This document shows positions 32,651 through 45,646 of a stretch of 64,000 bases of DNA, one piece after another. This DNA comes from Paraphoma chrysanthemicola (lineage: Eukaryota; Ascomycota; Dothideomycetes; Pleosporales; Phaeosphaeriaceae): NCBI GenBank assembly GCA_020744225.1, contig JAGMWG010000029.1, positions 124,001 to 188,000 of the forward strand, read 5' to 3'. The notes beneath the pieces are model-generated. The model saw only the letters and a program-made list of their open reading frames with translations. It ran no database searches and was not told the origin of the DNA. Position numbers and translations under genes: made by a program. Every line of letters begins with the position of its first letter. The first letter of the stretch is position 1.

Positions 32651-35600
32651 ATGTACGCGCAGCAGCCCACCACCGCCATGGCCGACGAGACGAGGCCCGC
32701 GACCCTCCTTCCTCCTGCTGTCACGGCTTTGAAGCAGGAGGCCGCCGGCTCGAACAACCAGCGCGTGGCCATGGAGCGCTCCGTCAGCCAGGACATGCGA
32801 GAGGAGCGCGAGGACCTCAAAGAGGCCGCCGAGCACAGCCTGAACATCATCATGGACCTCGACCTGGAGAACAAGATTCGCTATGTCACACCCTCGTGGA
32901 AAGACGTCATTGGCTCCACGCCCGACGAGGTCGTGGGCAAGTCGGTTCTGGACATCATCTACGGCGGTGCCGACGGCTTTGCAGAGACAATCGAGTCGGT
33001 GAAGCAGTACGACTCGCGCAGTCACATTGTCCGCTTCTCTGTGCGGCTGGGGCCCCACTCCGTCCTGAGGAAGCGACGATCAAGACCCGCTGCCGAGGAC
33101 ACGCCAGAGCAGGCACCCCAATCGCCAACAGATGCCGACCACGAGGAAGAGCAGGTCTTGAATCTGGAGGCCCAGGGCATCATGATCTACGATCGGACCA
33201 CTGGGGCCGAGAGCCATGTAGGTCGGACCGATAGTTCGTCCATCGGCATTGCTAACCGTTTCAGACCATGTGGATGATTCGCCCATCTGTGCTACGCGAA
33301 GTGACCATTGACCTGCCAGAGATGTTGGTAGAGTCATTGGGCGTCGGTGCAGAAGTCCTGGCCCACTACCTCACCGGTCTCGCTGAGCAAGGGGCCAGCG
33401 ATCCTCGCAACCACCCACCACCACTCCCAGTGCTCTGCCGAATATGCGAGCGCCAAATCACCCCGTGGTGGTTCGAGAAGCACTCGGAACTATGTCTGCA
33501 AGAGCACCGCGCGGAAATGGACGTCCAGATGACCCAGGAGACACTATCGGAGCACCGCAACGCCATTGTCAAGGTACTGGACACGCTCGAAGCCCAGAGC
33601 CAACGTTCGCGATCTGCTTCCACCGATCTCGTCCAGCCTAGTCAGCCAGTAGAGTACAAGGGTATGATCATCCATCCCACTTCGACACCCTCTTCAGGGA
33701 CACCCTCTGGCCGCAATTCGCCTGCATCGCCACCGTCAAGATCAAAAGAACGCTCAGAACGCTCGACCGGTTTTGGACATCATCGAGCACGGTCTTTCGC
33801 TGTCCGCAGACCCCTTGCTCGTATCGTTGAGCTGGTCCTCGATCTTTGCGACACGGCGCTTGAGATCAACACTCCTGCCATCAAAGACACTGCTCGTGGC
33901 CAGTCCGCCGCAGAGATCCGCACACAGTCGCCCCAGTCTGAAAATCGCATCTCTCAAGTACTCCAGTGGCAGTCGCCTACCTCCGGCTCATCCGATCACA
34001 GTGAAGGCCTAAAGCAACTCTGCGAAGACACCAACAAGCTTGCCAAAGCCAAGATTGATGCTGTGACAAGACACCGTCGAGTTCTCGAGTACTCAGAGCG
34101 CCTGCGTATCGAATTCGACGTCCTGGTCCAGGAGTGTATCGAGGCTGCTATCGTCAAGGCAGCTCGTATCGCTGCCGGAGAGGACACTTCCTCAGATGAG
34201 GAACAGGTCGAAGACGAGACGCCGACAGATGGCCATGAGATACCGGCCGGCGAAGACGGCCTGTTTCCAGGATCATTCGATGCCCCTTCGGCTATGGCGC
34301 AGGCTCTACGCAATGCTTCTGACATCTCTCTCCCTGCACGAGTTGGACGAAGAGAGTCTTCAGTGGCGGGCTCCAACCGCTCCGACAGTCCTCGGGGAAC
34401 CGCCACACCACGCTCCCACGTGGGCGCCATCAGTATTGCTACCCAGAACAAGCGACACTCGATGCATTTTGAGAGCGATGCAGGCGCCGAGAGCGACACA
34501 AGCGTGCACTCTTCTGTTCTGTCTGGTCCGCGAAGAGCTGATTCACCAGCAGCTGAAATGAATCTGAGCAGGGTAGCAAGTTCCCGAGAGCGCAAGCGCA
34601 AGAGTTTGGTCCTCCCCAGCGTCTTGTCCAGTCGCCAGCAGTCGCCCGCGCGATCCATGGTGCCGCCTTCCTCGCCTCTGCGGACTACCAAGCCGCGCCT
34701 TCCCAGCGGAGTCGAGGGCTTACAATCGCCGATCACGTCACCTGTCTTGACAACCACCGAATTCTCCTCGCCAGCCATGTCCCACGCATTGAGTCTCAAT
34801 AGCCATCATCGTCGGCAGTCATCTACGGCTGGCTCAGATGGCCCACGACCTCCGCTTTCTCCTCGCCTGATACCGACAACACAACCGCAGCCGCGCGCCG
34901 TGCCACCATCAATCAAAGACTTTGAGATCATCAAGCCAATCAGTAAGGGTGCATTCGGTAGCGTTTACCTTGCGAAGAAGAAGTCCACTGGTGAATACTA
35001 CGCGATCAAGGTTTTGAAGAAAGCGGACATGGTGGCAAAGAATCAAGTCACCAACGTCAAGGCCGAACGAGCTATTATGATGTGGCAAGGCGAGAGCGAC
35101 TTTGTTGCAAAGCTATACTGGACTTTCTCGAGCAAGGATTATCTCTACTTAGTCATGGAATACCTCAATGGCGGCGATTGCGCTTCTCTCATCAAGGTTC
35201 TTGGTGCGCTTCCTGAGGACTGGGCTAAGAAGTACTTGGCTGAAGTCGTTTTGGGAGTGGAGCATTTGCATAGCCGTAGCATTGTCCATCGCGACTTGAA
35301 ACCCGACAACTTGCTCATTGACCCAAAAGGTCATTTGAAGCTTACTGATTTTGGTCTCTCCCGCATGGGAATGATTGGCCGCCAGAAGCGTGCACTCAAG
35401 TCTCCTGAGCAAGCCCCGGATCTCCTCAAAACTGGTCCGTTCCATCGCTCTACGTCTGTCGGATCTTCACGATCCGCTTCCTTCGACTTGAACCCTTCAC
35501 CAAACCAGACGCCTGCAATGACACCAGCGCTTGCTGGCGATATCGGACAGCCTTCGTACTTCAACCTCAATCGCGAGAACTCGGCCGGCCGAGATCCTTC

Positions 35601-38574
35601 GCGACGCACATCTGGCAATCGCAGCGACAGCCAGGACAGCGACGCCCTGCAGGCCATGTTCCGACGCTTTTCCATTGCTGATCTCGATGTATATGGTCAG
35701 ACACGAGCTCGCTCTCCAATAGAGGAGGAAGCCTACTCCGACGAAGGGTCTCCTGATCTCTATCCGACAATGAGCCAGTCGGCGTTGGCCCAAAACAGCA
35801 CACCACCTGCCACGTCTACCATGCCTCCACCGCCCATGGCCTTGTTCGACCCCGATGACAACAACAGGAAGTTCGTGGGCACACCTGATTACCTCGCACC
35901 AGAGACGATTGCTGGTAATGGACAAGATGAAGTCAGCGATTGGTGGTCGTTGGGCTGCATCCTCTTCGAGTGCTTGTACGGTTACCCGCCCTTCCATGCC
36001 GACACACCCGACGAGGTCTTCCAGAACATCCTCGCAAGACGCATCCACTGGCCCGCCGATGACGATGAGGACTACGACATTTCAGACGAAGCAAAGGACC
36101 TGATGAATCGGCTGATGTGCTCGGACCCAGCAGAGCGTCTTGGTGCCAACAAGGACGAGAAGTTCGCCAGTGGAGGCGAAGAGATCAGGAGCCACCCGTG
36201 GTTTGCCGACCTCAATTGGGAGACACTGCGCGATGACGAAGCATCGTTCATCCCTGCGCCGGAAAATCCAGAAGATACGGAATACTTCGATACCAGAGGC
36301 GCAGCCATGGCCAACTTTACGCCAGAGTTTGAGGACCAAGCTTCGTCGACAGCGGGCACACCAAGCGCTGACTACCCCGATCGTCCGCATGATGCTCTGT
36401 CTCGGGTGCGCTCGCAGGTCACTGTGCAGACGATGAAGCGCGGACTCATTCCCCTGCACATCCCAGCTCACGTGCGAGAGGGGCGCTCGCGCAGACTGAG
36501 TGAGCCCATGGCAGCTGACGACTTTGGCAACTTCAGCTACAAGAATTTGCCAGTACTGGAGAAGGCAAACAAGGATGTCATCCAGAAGCTTCGTGCTGAA
36601 GCAATGCAACCGCAAAACAAGTCAGGATCCGCGCTTCAGTCGCCAACCATCACCTCACCAGGGCCTTCGCTGGAGAACAGCCCAATGATCCCAGGTCCGT
36701 TGAAGCGGACACTGTCTACCAACAGGGCTACTGGAAGGCCGTCGTCGCCTTCCATTAGCGGTCCCGCTTCATCGCCAAGTCGCGGCTCACAACCATCATC
36801 TCCGCTACTGGTTCAGTTCAGCACAGGACAGAACCATGAACGCCGGAAGACATCGAGCAGCTCCTCCACCCTGTCCCATTCCACGAGCAATCCCTCGTCT
36901 CTGCAACCGGGAAGCTTCTTCGATCCGTCTCGCTTATCAGGCCTGCGGCCATCCCCGGAGGCCATATCACCGATCAAGCTATCAAAGACTCCGTCTGCTA
37001 CGTCTGGCGGTTACATCGAGAGGGCTGCTCCGGGTCAACGTCAACCATCCGTCGGACACGCAAATGCATCCTCGCCTCGCGCCAGATCGCAGACGCTTGG
37101 CTCTCAAGAAGACGATGTTGTGCGAGACCTCCTACCGGTACACCATAAACGTCGAAGCCAGGTGCTAGATGTGTCCCCTTCCTCTTCAGACACTGAGGAC
37201 TCGCGCGCCAAGGCACTTCTTCGTGTACAGCGCCGACGACAAAGCTCCCGCAGACTCTCTCAGATCAACTTCAGTGACGGACCATTCTTCCGGCCGCTGG
37301 ATGTGCTCATCTGCGAGGACCACCCGGTTTCTCGTCTTGTCATGGAGAAGCTGCTTGAGAAGTTACGTTGTCGAACACTCAGTGTCACCAATGGCTCAGA
37401 GGCTATCCGGTACGCCATGGGAGAGGTCAAGTTCGATGTGATCATGATGGAGTTCCGCCTTCCACAGGTCAATGGAGCAGATGTTGCTCGTATGATTCGG
37501 GACACCAAGAATGCCAACACGCACACTCCCATCGTCGCTGTTACGGGCTATCTGAAGGAGCTGCAGGCGCCTCACTACTTTGATGCGCTCATTGAGAAGC
37601 CTCCCACAATCGCGAAGCTTACAGACACACTTGGCAGACTATGTCAGTGGAAGGCGCCACCGCCAAATTGGACACCGACCCAGATGTATCCATCCATGAT
37701 GCCCTCGGGCTTGCGGCAAGAATCAACCCGCCAGGAAGACAGCCCAACGTCCAACTCCTCCGGCTTCCCGCCTGTCCCCTCTGGCAGCTACCGAGGCTCT
37801 AGCCGGGAAGATTCGATTAGCTCCAGCTTCTTTGGCGACACGGATAGTCGTGCAGGCGAAGACGTCCCTGTCATTATCGCTCGTCACAACGCCGATGATT
37901 GGCGGGAGCGGGATATAGCGCGGGCTATGAGTGGCTTAGGGATCTCGGACGATGCAGCGACTGTCGATCCCAAGACAATCGTGCAGCAACATGTTGGTCC
38001 GCCTGACCTACCCCACGGGGAGAATGCTGTCACCGCACCCGCCGCGCTCGAGGAAGCAACCATCCGCCGTCAGCGATCTGCGGAGCAGGTTGGCGCAAAA
38101 CGCCGTCTGCTCGAAACAAGGCGGCATGAATCCGCCGAGTCTGGCGACGACGAAGATGATGAGCTGGGGCACGTCAGCGTCCGCGCTCGCAGTCCAAAGA
38201 CGCGACCAAAATCCACCTCCAAGCTCGGCATCGAGATGATGCGCACCAACAGCAGAGGCAGCGTCATTTCCGTCGAAGACATTGGCGTGCCAGACTCGGC
38301 ACTCCCTTCCTCCCCGCCCCCAGCGATCACCGAGGACCGTGCGGCAGAGGAACGCGAGGGAAACCTGACAACTCCCCAAGTCCCACCCATGTCCCTCACA
38401 CCGCCAGAGATCTTCCCCGCCGCGCCAGGCGACGCCGTAGCCGAGTTCAGCATGGAGACTGCCAAACCCTCCATTCAGAGCGAAGCCACGACGCCAAAAC
38501 AGGAAGGCACTACTCCGGACCCTGATCCCACACCCAAAGCGCGGTCGACTGCTTCTTCGAGCAGAGGTGCATAG
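32651..38574 (+). CDS. RIM15: Rim15-type PAS/kinase/receiver protein kinase
   Basis: Two exons (32651-33217, 33265-38574; 47-nt intron), 1,958 residues. Order of parts: PAS-like domain (EHSLNIIMDLDLENKIRYVT, about 60-180), C2HC zinc finger (C247, C250, H262, C266), disordered Ser/Pro region, then an AGC-family kinase from SKGAFGSVYLAKK. The kinase has K771, catalytic D866 (HRDLKPDN), DFG D884, and about 170 inserted residues before GTPDYLAPE (1061-1069), the split typical of Rim15/Cek1/PPK18 and Greatwall-type kinases. A response-regulator domain follows (E1540, D1541, T1616, K1634), where the phospho-acceptor position is E1585. These kinases act downstream of nutrient signalling (PKA, TOR, Sch9) to set quiescence and stress entry through Igo/endosulfine proteins. 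ATG 32651 opens the frame; a second in-frame ATG follows 9 codons later. Confidence 0.94.
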
Positions 38575-39442
38575 AATGCATCTGCGCCGACGCCGGAGAG
38601 GCGATTTTCTTCTTTGTCAGAATGCTTGTTTGAGTTTACGTTTGAGTATGGTTTGTCGTCGAATTAAGGAGGAAGTAAGTCGAAGTTGCACAGCAGTAGC
38701 AGTAGCAGTAGCATGGTGTTGGCGGTGTTTTTACGGTAGCGCACCGGGAAACAGCTTTTTCGTTTATCTTCTTTCTTACACGGCACTGTTGGTGCTACCT
38801 GGCAGGGTGGTTGTACTTCTGCGCCCAATCAAACTTGCATTTCCGGGCGCGAGTGTAGCTTGCTTGGATCAGGGCTAGTCATCGCGTCACCCGTACCTTT
38901 TTCGACTTTGTTCTATAACTTTTCACTTACTTACTTTTCTTTGTTCTCGTTTTACCCACTTCCTACGACGGCGAGGGACCAGATTGGGAGCGGGAAAGGT
39001 GCATAGGTCGGAGGCACCGTGGTTTGGTCATTCGTTATATACCCGTCACTCGCTTGCTCGCTCGCTTCTGCTTTTACGCGTTACCAGATTGGACTGGGTG
39101 TACCATATGAATTTGATCACGGATCTGAAGGTCCAAGAGGGAGGTTTTCTTTTGTTTGTGAGAGAAGGGTGGATGGCTTGAGATGAACTTGCTTGGTAGT
39201 AAGAGGTGAGGTGTAGTGGTATCGCTGGATAACAGACTAAAGACGATGTGGCAAAAAATGAGAAAAGGAATTGCCAAAAAAAAAGTCAGACATCATGTGT
39301 GATTTGAAGGATGATGTGATGATGATGCGCGTAAATGCTAAATGTGTTTCCTATGCTACTGACTGTAGGTATGTGCAAAATCCCGCTATGAGCGATAACT
39401 ATGCGCGCCTCAATCTGATCCCATCACATCCCACACATCATC
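38575..39442. other. convergent 3' region, RIM15 / AMS1
   Basis: About 870 bases between convergent stop codons. It contains a short agtagc repeat (38691-38714), an A-run near 39276-39284 and gatgatgtgatgatgatg (39310-39327). No coding signal. Confidence 0.6.
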
Positions 39443-42400
39443 TCACTCCTCCAGAACTAACTTGACAGTAACAATCTCAAACGCCCTAACCTCCAACTTC
39501 GCTCCCTGGCCACCACCTTCAACATCACACACTTCCAGCTTCCCACCACTCTCTTCGTCCTCGAGCGCATTACACTTGACCACTTTACGCACGTTCAAAT
39601 CACCCCATGTAAGCACACCCTTGGACTTGCCGCCGAGCGCATCGTAGATTCTAAGAATGACCGAATGGCCCTTTTTCACGGGTAATTCGCCGCGCGAAAC
39701 ATCTTCATCGTCTTCGCCACGCTTGATGGTGTCGAGGACGAGGTTGGGCGCATTGTGAATGTGGAACGAGTTGAGGAGACTGTGGTCTGGAGTGTTCGTG
39801 CTTGATGGGCTATGGCCGATGATTTTAAGAGGGTTGTTGAACTCGAATGCTTTACGGACGGTGCGTTCGTCTAGGCCGCCTGTGTGTGGGAAGATGGCGT
39901 ACCGGGTGTGATGGCGCCCCATGTCGGCGTGTGCGTCGGGGGCTTTTGGTGCGCGGAGGAGCGAGAGGCGCATGACGTTGCCTTGGGTTGCGAAGCCGTA
40001 TTTGGAGTCGTTGAGAATGGACACGCCGTACGTGGCTTCGGACAAGTCGGCCCATTTGTGCACGCAGACTTCGAATTTGGCCATGTCCCATGTGGTGTTG
40101 TAGTGAGTGGGGCGGCGCACGATGCCGAATTGCGTTTCGTAGCTGGCTTCCGTGTTGACAATGTCGACGGGAAATTCGGCCTTAAGGAATCTCATGGTCT
40201 CGTGCCATTCGATCTCGGCGTCGATTTCGACGGCGGTCGGGGCGTTGCCGACGGCGGCAGGGAGGGAAATGGTGGTTTTGATCCATGACTTGTCGGAGAT
40301 CTTGGTTTCAATCTCAAGGGACACACGGTGGATGCTGTCCTCCAAGACCGACACTTTGTGAGGCGAGAGTTCTTGTCGCGAGTTGAGATGATAGACCTCA
40401 ACATCCCAAGCTTGCCAGTAAAGCGGCTTATCGTCGTAAATAACGAGTTGGGCGGCCTTCTTGCCCTTGGGAATGATTTCGCGATCGGCAGAGATGTCGT
40501 ACAGGGAGGTGATGCCGCCATCGGATACCTGCACGATAAATTGTGCGTTGCGGAGTTCGAACACATTTGGCTGTATTTCCTTGATTGAGGCGGTGCTTGC
40601 TGCATAGGGTGATGCAAGAGGGCGGACGTCTAGTGGACCAAGACCATCGCCATGGGCAAGACCATATGTAGCGGACTGTGCAGTACTAGGAAGTTTGACG
40701 AGCTCGCTGCGTTTCCAAGGTAATGTGTTGAGCGCGACGAGTTTGCTATCTGCCGTTAAGCTCTTCTCGTCATCAAAGCCGAGTTCAGCTAACGCTTCAG
40801 CGAGCAGTTTCTCGCCGGTAACAAAGACTTCGGCGTAGATCTATACTGGTCAGCTAGAATAGAGTAGTGGAAAGACTGTCAGCTTACCTTATCCGAATCG
40901 TCATAGCACATCTCAATCGAGCTGCCCGGTAGACAGTCGTGGAACTGGCAAAGCAGCACGTTCTCCCACATATCATCAATATGCTTCTTTGGGTACTTGT
41001 ACGAGCTCTTCTTGCCAAAGCCGTTCTTGATGGTCGCCAAAGTCGCAAGGTATTCGATATCTCTAAGCATGATCTCCGACTTCCTATTGTTGCGCTTGTT
41101 GTTCGACTGCGTGGTGTATGTGCCTCGGTGCAACTCAAAGTAGAGCTCGCCATACCATGTCACAAGCTCAGTGCCATTCTCAATCTGCTTCTCCAGCCGG
41201 TCGAAGAAGTCGTCTGCAGAATCGCCAAGCTTGATACGGGGTAGCAGACCAGTCTTGTCGCTGATGCCACGACACCGCCTGAGCTTCTCGAGATGTTGCC
41301 AGGTAGGACCGCCCCCGCCATCGCCCTTGCCAAAGACCAACAGCGATGTCTTGTCCTGGTCGAGGGACTTGTGCTGCGTCACACTGCGCTTTACGTCGCC
41401 AAAGTTGGCCTCGGCTGTGTATGTCTCGCACGGCGGCATGTGGCAGATGACTTGGCTGTTGTCGAGTGCAACCCAATTAAAGGTGGTGTGTGGGAAGTTG
41501 TTGATGTTGTTCCAGCTCAGTTTCTGGGTCAAGAATCTGGTCATGCCTGAGATGCGGCAGACCTGGGGTAATTGTGTCGAGTAGCCGAATGTGTCTGGGA
41601 GCCAGAACGTCTTGCATCGTTGGCCAAACTTGCTCTCGAAGTAGCGCTGGCCGTACAAGAACTGCCTAATCAGTGACTCGCCGCCAGGTAGATTTGTGTC
41701 ATGCTCAACCCAGCTACCGCCGATAGGTTGGAATGTGCCCTCCTTGATCTTCTTCTTGACGCGGTCGAATGTTGATGGGTAATCTTGCTCCAGCCACTTG
41801 TACTGCTGTGCTTGCGAACAGCAGAATCGCAATTCGGGGTATCGGTCGATGAGGTCGCACTGACTGGACCACGAGCGGTTAACTTTGCGCTTGGTTTCCG
41901 CGAATGGCCACAGCCAGCATGTGTCGATGTGACAGTATCCGATGCCGGACACGATCGCCTCCTTGTCGCTCTCATACACCTTGTGTGAGTCAACCTTGTC
42001 GCCAACGTACTCAGCGGCTATCTTGCGCGCCTTCTTAATGCTGTCGTTGCTTCCACTGCCGGCAATGAAAGTATCGATGATGCGATTGGCGACCTGCTGT
42101 GCCTCGTGAGCCTCGACCGACTCCTGTGGGAACTCGCGTGCGGCGTCTGAGATCTCCCAGAAGTCAAAGTACAGTCCTCGCGCCTCCAGATTGACGGCAA
42201 CAATGTCCGCGGTATGAAGCTGGTAGTACTTGTTCGGATCAGGCGGCTGAATGCTATCTCCACCCGCTGCATTTCCAAACATGCCGTTGCACGCCATCTC
42301 GACATAGAACGTATGCTCTTTGCCATCGCGGAAGCTGTCGGGGAGGATCCACTCAACGCGCTCACCACCTCCCGTCAATCCGTGTACAGCGTGTCCATCC

Positions 42401-42879
42401 TCAGTCCAGATCAGGCCCTCGTTGTTCGCGTCCCAGATGAGCTCGAGTCGCTCCTTCTTCAGCATGTCCTTCGGGACTGTAAGCTGCACCTTGAACCAAT
42501 GTGTCGACCAGCTCGGCCCGAACGACTCGCCCACCTTCGTCGGCTTGAACTCATGCGACGTCGCATCCTTGAACAGCGGTCGGGAGAGGTCGGGTGGCGA
42601 GTATACGGAAAGCTTGACCCAGTCGGAGCCAGACGCGCGAGCTTCGTGCAGCTTGCTGATGACGTATTAGAGTCTCACTCTTCCCAATTTAACCCGGAAG
42701 AAACTCGTAAAGCTGCCAGACACTCACCCGATAATGCCCTGCTCGCGATACTGCCCGCCATCCGTGAATTGCCTCAACCGGTCCTGGTAAATGTGGTGGA
42801 TCTGCTTGCCAACGGGACCAGCCGCCAGCCTGGGGTACTCTGCCTTGGCCGCCATGATGCGATGAGCCTCGCCGCCCAT
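39443..42879 (-). CDS. AMS1: alpha-mannosidase, GH38, Ams1 type
   Basis: Three exons (42879-42728, 42655-40888, 40840-39443), 1,105 residues, close to yeast Ams1. It hydrolyses alpha-mannosyl bonds of free oligosaccharides, in yeast delivered to the vacuole by the Cvt/autophagy route. There is no signal peptide, in agreement with cytosolic synthesis. The GH38 zinc site begins GYCHIDTCWLWPFAETKRK (H293, D295), and SWVEHDTNLPGGESL holds the expected nucleophile Asp. The N-terminal beta domain (FGPSWSTHWFKVQLTVPKDM) and the C-terminal beta-sandwich domains are complete. The first exon start is least certain: the frame stays open upstream without another ATG, so an extra 5' exon is possible. Cys replaces the more usual Ala in HIDTCW. 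Confidence 0.92.
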
Positions 42880-43216
42880 GATTGCAGCGCTGTGCAAGAG
42901 ATGCGAGGTGTATATGTACTGTAGAGTGGTGAGACGTGGTTCTAGACGTGATGCGCTGATCAGATGAGAGGTCGCGCAGCTCTTGTACCTTGCATGGACA
43001 GTCCGCGTGGCAGGAGCTCCCCCAGCTCGAGCTTTCCCCGCGTTCCGCCAAGTGGGTCAGTGCGGGCTATCGATTGCCATCTGACCCACTCTTCACTTTC
43101 CGACTTCCCTTTGTCGAAATGTGCAATATCTTGATGTCGTGCGAGAGGTCATTGGGCGTTGTCATCGCGTAGCCTGGATGTATACGCCTCGTCGTCTGGT
43201 GTCGAGAGGAGGATGA
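42880..43216. other. AMS1 upstream region
   Basis: About 340 bases; AMS1 promoter on the minus strand and the 3' end of the broken gene beyond it. No feature recognised. Confidence 0.55.
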
Positions 43217-43798
43217 TCAGTATGCCAGGTTTCCTCCACACCTTCGAATCCTGCCCACTCGTGGCTTCAGAATCATGCGAGGTTCCTCTCGCGCACGCTT
43301 TGCAGGCCGCTCATCCTCCTCTTCTCTCCTCTTCCCCTTCTTGCTCAAGTCTGCCCAAATTGCCTGAGCCGGCGTTCCCACCTCCGACTTGAACGTGACA
43401 TCTCCTACATCTCTCTCCATCTCAACCACCTTCGAAGCATCACCCCTTTCTTCACCTCTCGCAATCTTCTTGACATCTCTCAAAAACATCCGATCTCTCA
43501 TCCAATACGAAATTGGCTTTTTCGCCCAATTCTTCTTCAACAGACATTGTAGTCTTCACACCAGCTCATTCCGTCGCCTCTCTTCGATGTCATCTCGCGT
43601 CAGCATATCTGTGAGCAGATATGTCGCGTAGTCGGGGTCGTATTCTTCCTCTTGGTCATCATCAGAGGTCGCACGGCCCTCCATTGGGCAGGTCTTAGGT
43701 GGACTTGTGGACGACGCAGGAGGTTGTCGAGAGCGTCTTGGTGGCTTGTAGGACCGCCGGCTGGCGTATCGCCGTGGCTTTCGTCGTCTTGCGGCCAT
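43217..43798 (-). pseudogene. small basic protein gene with one in-frame TGA
   Basis: From ATG 43798 the frame encodes a very basic start (MAARRRKPRRYASRR) and reaches YATYLLTDMLTRDDIEERRR, then a TGA at 43558-43556. The same frame then continues without another stop for 112 codons (KPISYWMRDRMFLRDVKKI, later a Lys/Arg/Glu-rich tail) to 43217. Both halves have one coherent charged composition and helical character, so I infer one protein of about 190 residues. An intron would have to be only 27 nt (gtgtga to aag), too short for this genome. A single C-to-T change of a CGA Arg codon would explain the TGA. It could also be a sequencing error, readthrough, or two separate genes. Family unknown; probably nuclear by composition. 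Confidence 0.5.
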
Positions 43799-44195
43799 GC
43801 GCTGGGTATCTTGTATTCGTTGCAGAGATGGCTACGACCCGCGATTGGAAAGTAGGGAGATGCGAACCAGTACATGCTGAGAGTAGAGGTGTCAATGTGT
43901 TGCTGGTAACGCAAGGGAGCAAAGAGCTTGAAGAGCCTTGGGAAAAGAAGCCAAGTATAAATTTAGACTGCTATTGTCATGGGAAAAGACGTCACGGTGG
44001 ATGGAGGTGAAGGTGAAAGTGAAGACAAAAGGACGCGCAACCTGTTCACAATAGCCATATCCACCGGAACATCAAGTTGAGCTTCGGTGACAAGAAGGAT
44101 GGTGAGCTGTATATCATTTTCACGTGTAGTTGTATCAATTCCCAAACGCCATTACATGCCATTCTCATCCATCTGTAGCAAGCTTCAATGCCTAC
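43799..44195. other. intergenic, broken gene to SEC9
   Basis: About 400 bases containing the promoter of the broken gene and the SEC9 3' untranslated region. Short frames only. Confidence 0.5.
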
Positions 44196-45646
44196 CTATT
44201 TGATACGATCCAGCCTCGCGCGGTTCATGGCGATCTGGTCGTCAACCTTGTCGGTCTTGCCAATGATGCGATCAATGTGCTTGTTCTGCGTGTCGACCTC
44301 GTCGCCCATGGCGCGACCGAGCTGGTTCAGACGCTTGGCAGCACCGTGCAGAGCATCTACCTTGACGTTAGCGCATGCCCATGTGGACTTAAGAGTTGTA
44401 CACATACCAAGATTGCTATCGATCTCATTCTCCATCTCGTCATCCTCAGAGTCAGCCTCGAACTGGTACTTGGCGCGGTCGGCGAGCGAGCTCTTCTTCT
44501 GCGCGGCGCTCATGCCCTGGAGGTTGCGATTCACGCCCTCATTGCGAGCTGTCGAGTCCCAGGCCGCTTTGCGAGTTGCGTCACGCTGTTCGCGCTCTTG
44601 GCGGTGAGTCTCCATGCTGTTGTGTGTTAGCTAGGCTCGTATTACAGTGTAAATCTTGCGGGACACCTACACCTTGCGGTCACGATCCTCGCGACGCGAG
44701 TTTGCCGTGAAAGGGTTCGAGACGTGCATCGCGAACATGGACTTGTTGAGGGCTAAAGTATATCAGCGTGACCACATCGGCTGGTGGGAGATGTGTGCCT
44801 TACTCTTGAGCTCGCGAGCCTTCTCCTCTGCAAGTCTGTTCTGTGTGCTGGCCAGATCCAAGTTGCGCTCGGTGCTGTGCCAAAGTTAGGCCGTTATCAA
44901 GGTTCATGGGTGCCAACATACTTGTGAATGCGTTCGCCTTGTGCTCCAAGTCGAGCAAGAGTATCACGTCCAGTCTCCTCGGCCTGCTGTGCAAGTCGCA
45001 GCGCATTCCGTGTGCTGGAGACATCCTGCTGCTTCATGAACTTGATTTCGTTCTTGGTTGCGCCGATGTCTTCCTCCTCTTGTTCCTCAGCGGTCAGCTC
45101 GCGGTCCCCATACGCTCCGTATCCGCCAGGAGCCTGCCCGGAAGCTCCGTATCCGCCGGCTTGGTTGTTGTCGCCGTAAGCGCCGCTCTGGCCATATGCG
45201 CCCGATGCGCCCGACTGTGGCGCCTGCTGCTGTCGCTGGGCTGCATTGCCAAAGAGCTCGTTGCGGCCAGCATCGGTGCTCATGGTGTCTTGCGATGGAG
45301 TTCTACCTAGACCGCCGTATCCTCCAGGTCGCTGGGCCTGCGCGGGTGGTGCACCGTAGCGATCGTTGCCATAGCCCGACTGCGCGCCATAGCTTCCACC
45401 TTGGGCACCGTAGCCGCCAGGTCGCTGTCCGTGGGATTGGCCTGGGCCAGTCACAGAGGGGCTCTTCTCTTGACGGTACGAGTCGTTGCTGCCAGAGTAC
45501 GAAGGCGGCGGTTGGGCATAGGGGTCGTTCGCTGGGGGTGCGGCGTATGGGTTCGTGGCTGGGGCGTCCTTCTTCTTGCGGCTGCTGAAGAGGGCATTGC
45601 GGTCGCTCTCTCCGCCGTCGTCCTTCTTCTTGCTCAAGAAACCCAT
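44196..45646 (-). CDS. SEC9: t-SNARE Sec9 (SNAP-25 family)
   Basis: Five exons, 415 residues. Introns are 44921-44875, 44803-44753, 44670-44617 and 44407-44357. This plasma-membrane SNARE pairs with syntaxin (Sso) and synaptobrevin (Snc) to fuse secretory vesicles. The disordered Gly/Tyr/Gln-rich N-terminus (GGYGAQGGSYGAQSGYG and similar) is followed by the Qb SNARE helix (NEIKFMKQQDVSSTRNALRL, then RLGAQGERIHN), a linker with MFAMHVSNPFTANSRRE, and the Qc helix (NEIDSNLDALHGAAKRLNQL, then GDEVDTQNKHIDRIIGKTD). The central glutamine layers are in place. There are no palmitoylation cysteines and no membrane anchor, as in yeast Sec9. Intron 3 must use gtaggt rather than gtgtag, and intron 4 must end at ggtag, to keep frame. 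Confidence 0.94.

Noticed and set aside
43217..43798. Selenocysteine or programmed readthrough at the TGA
   Set aside because: Fungi of this group lack selenocysteine insertion, and the TGA context is not a known leaky one; a nonsense change is simpler.
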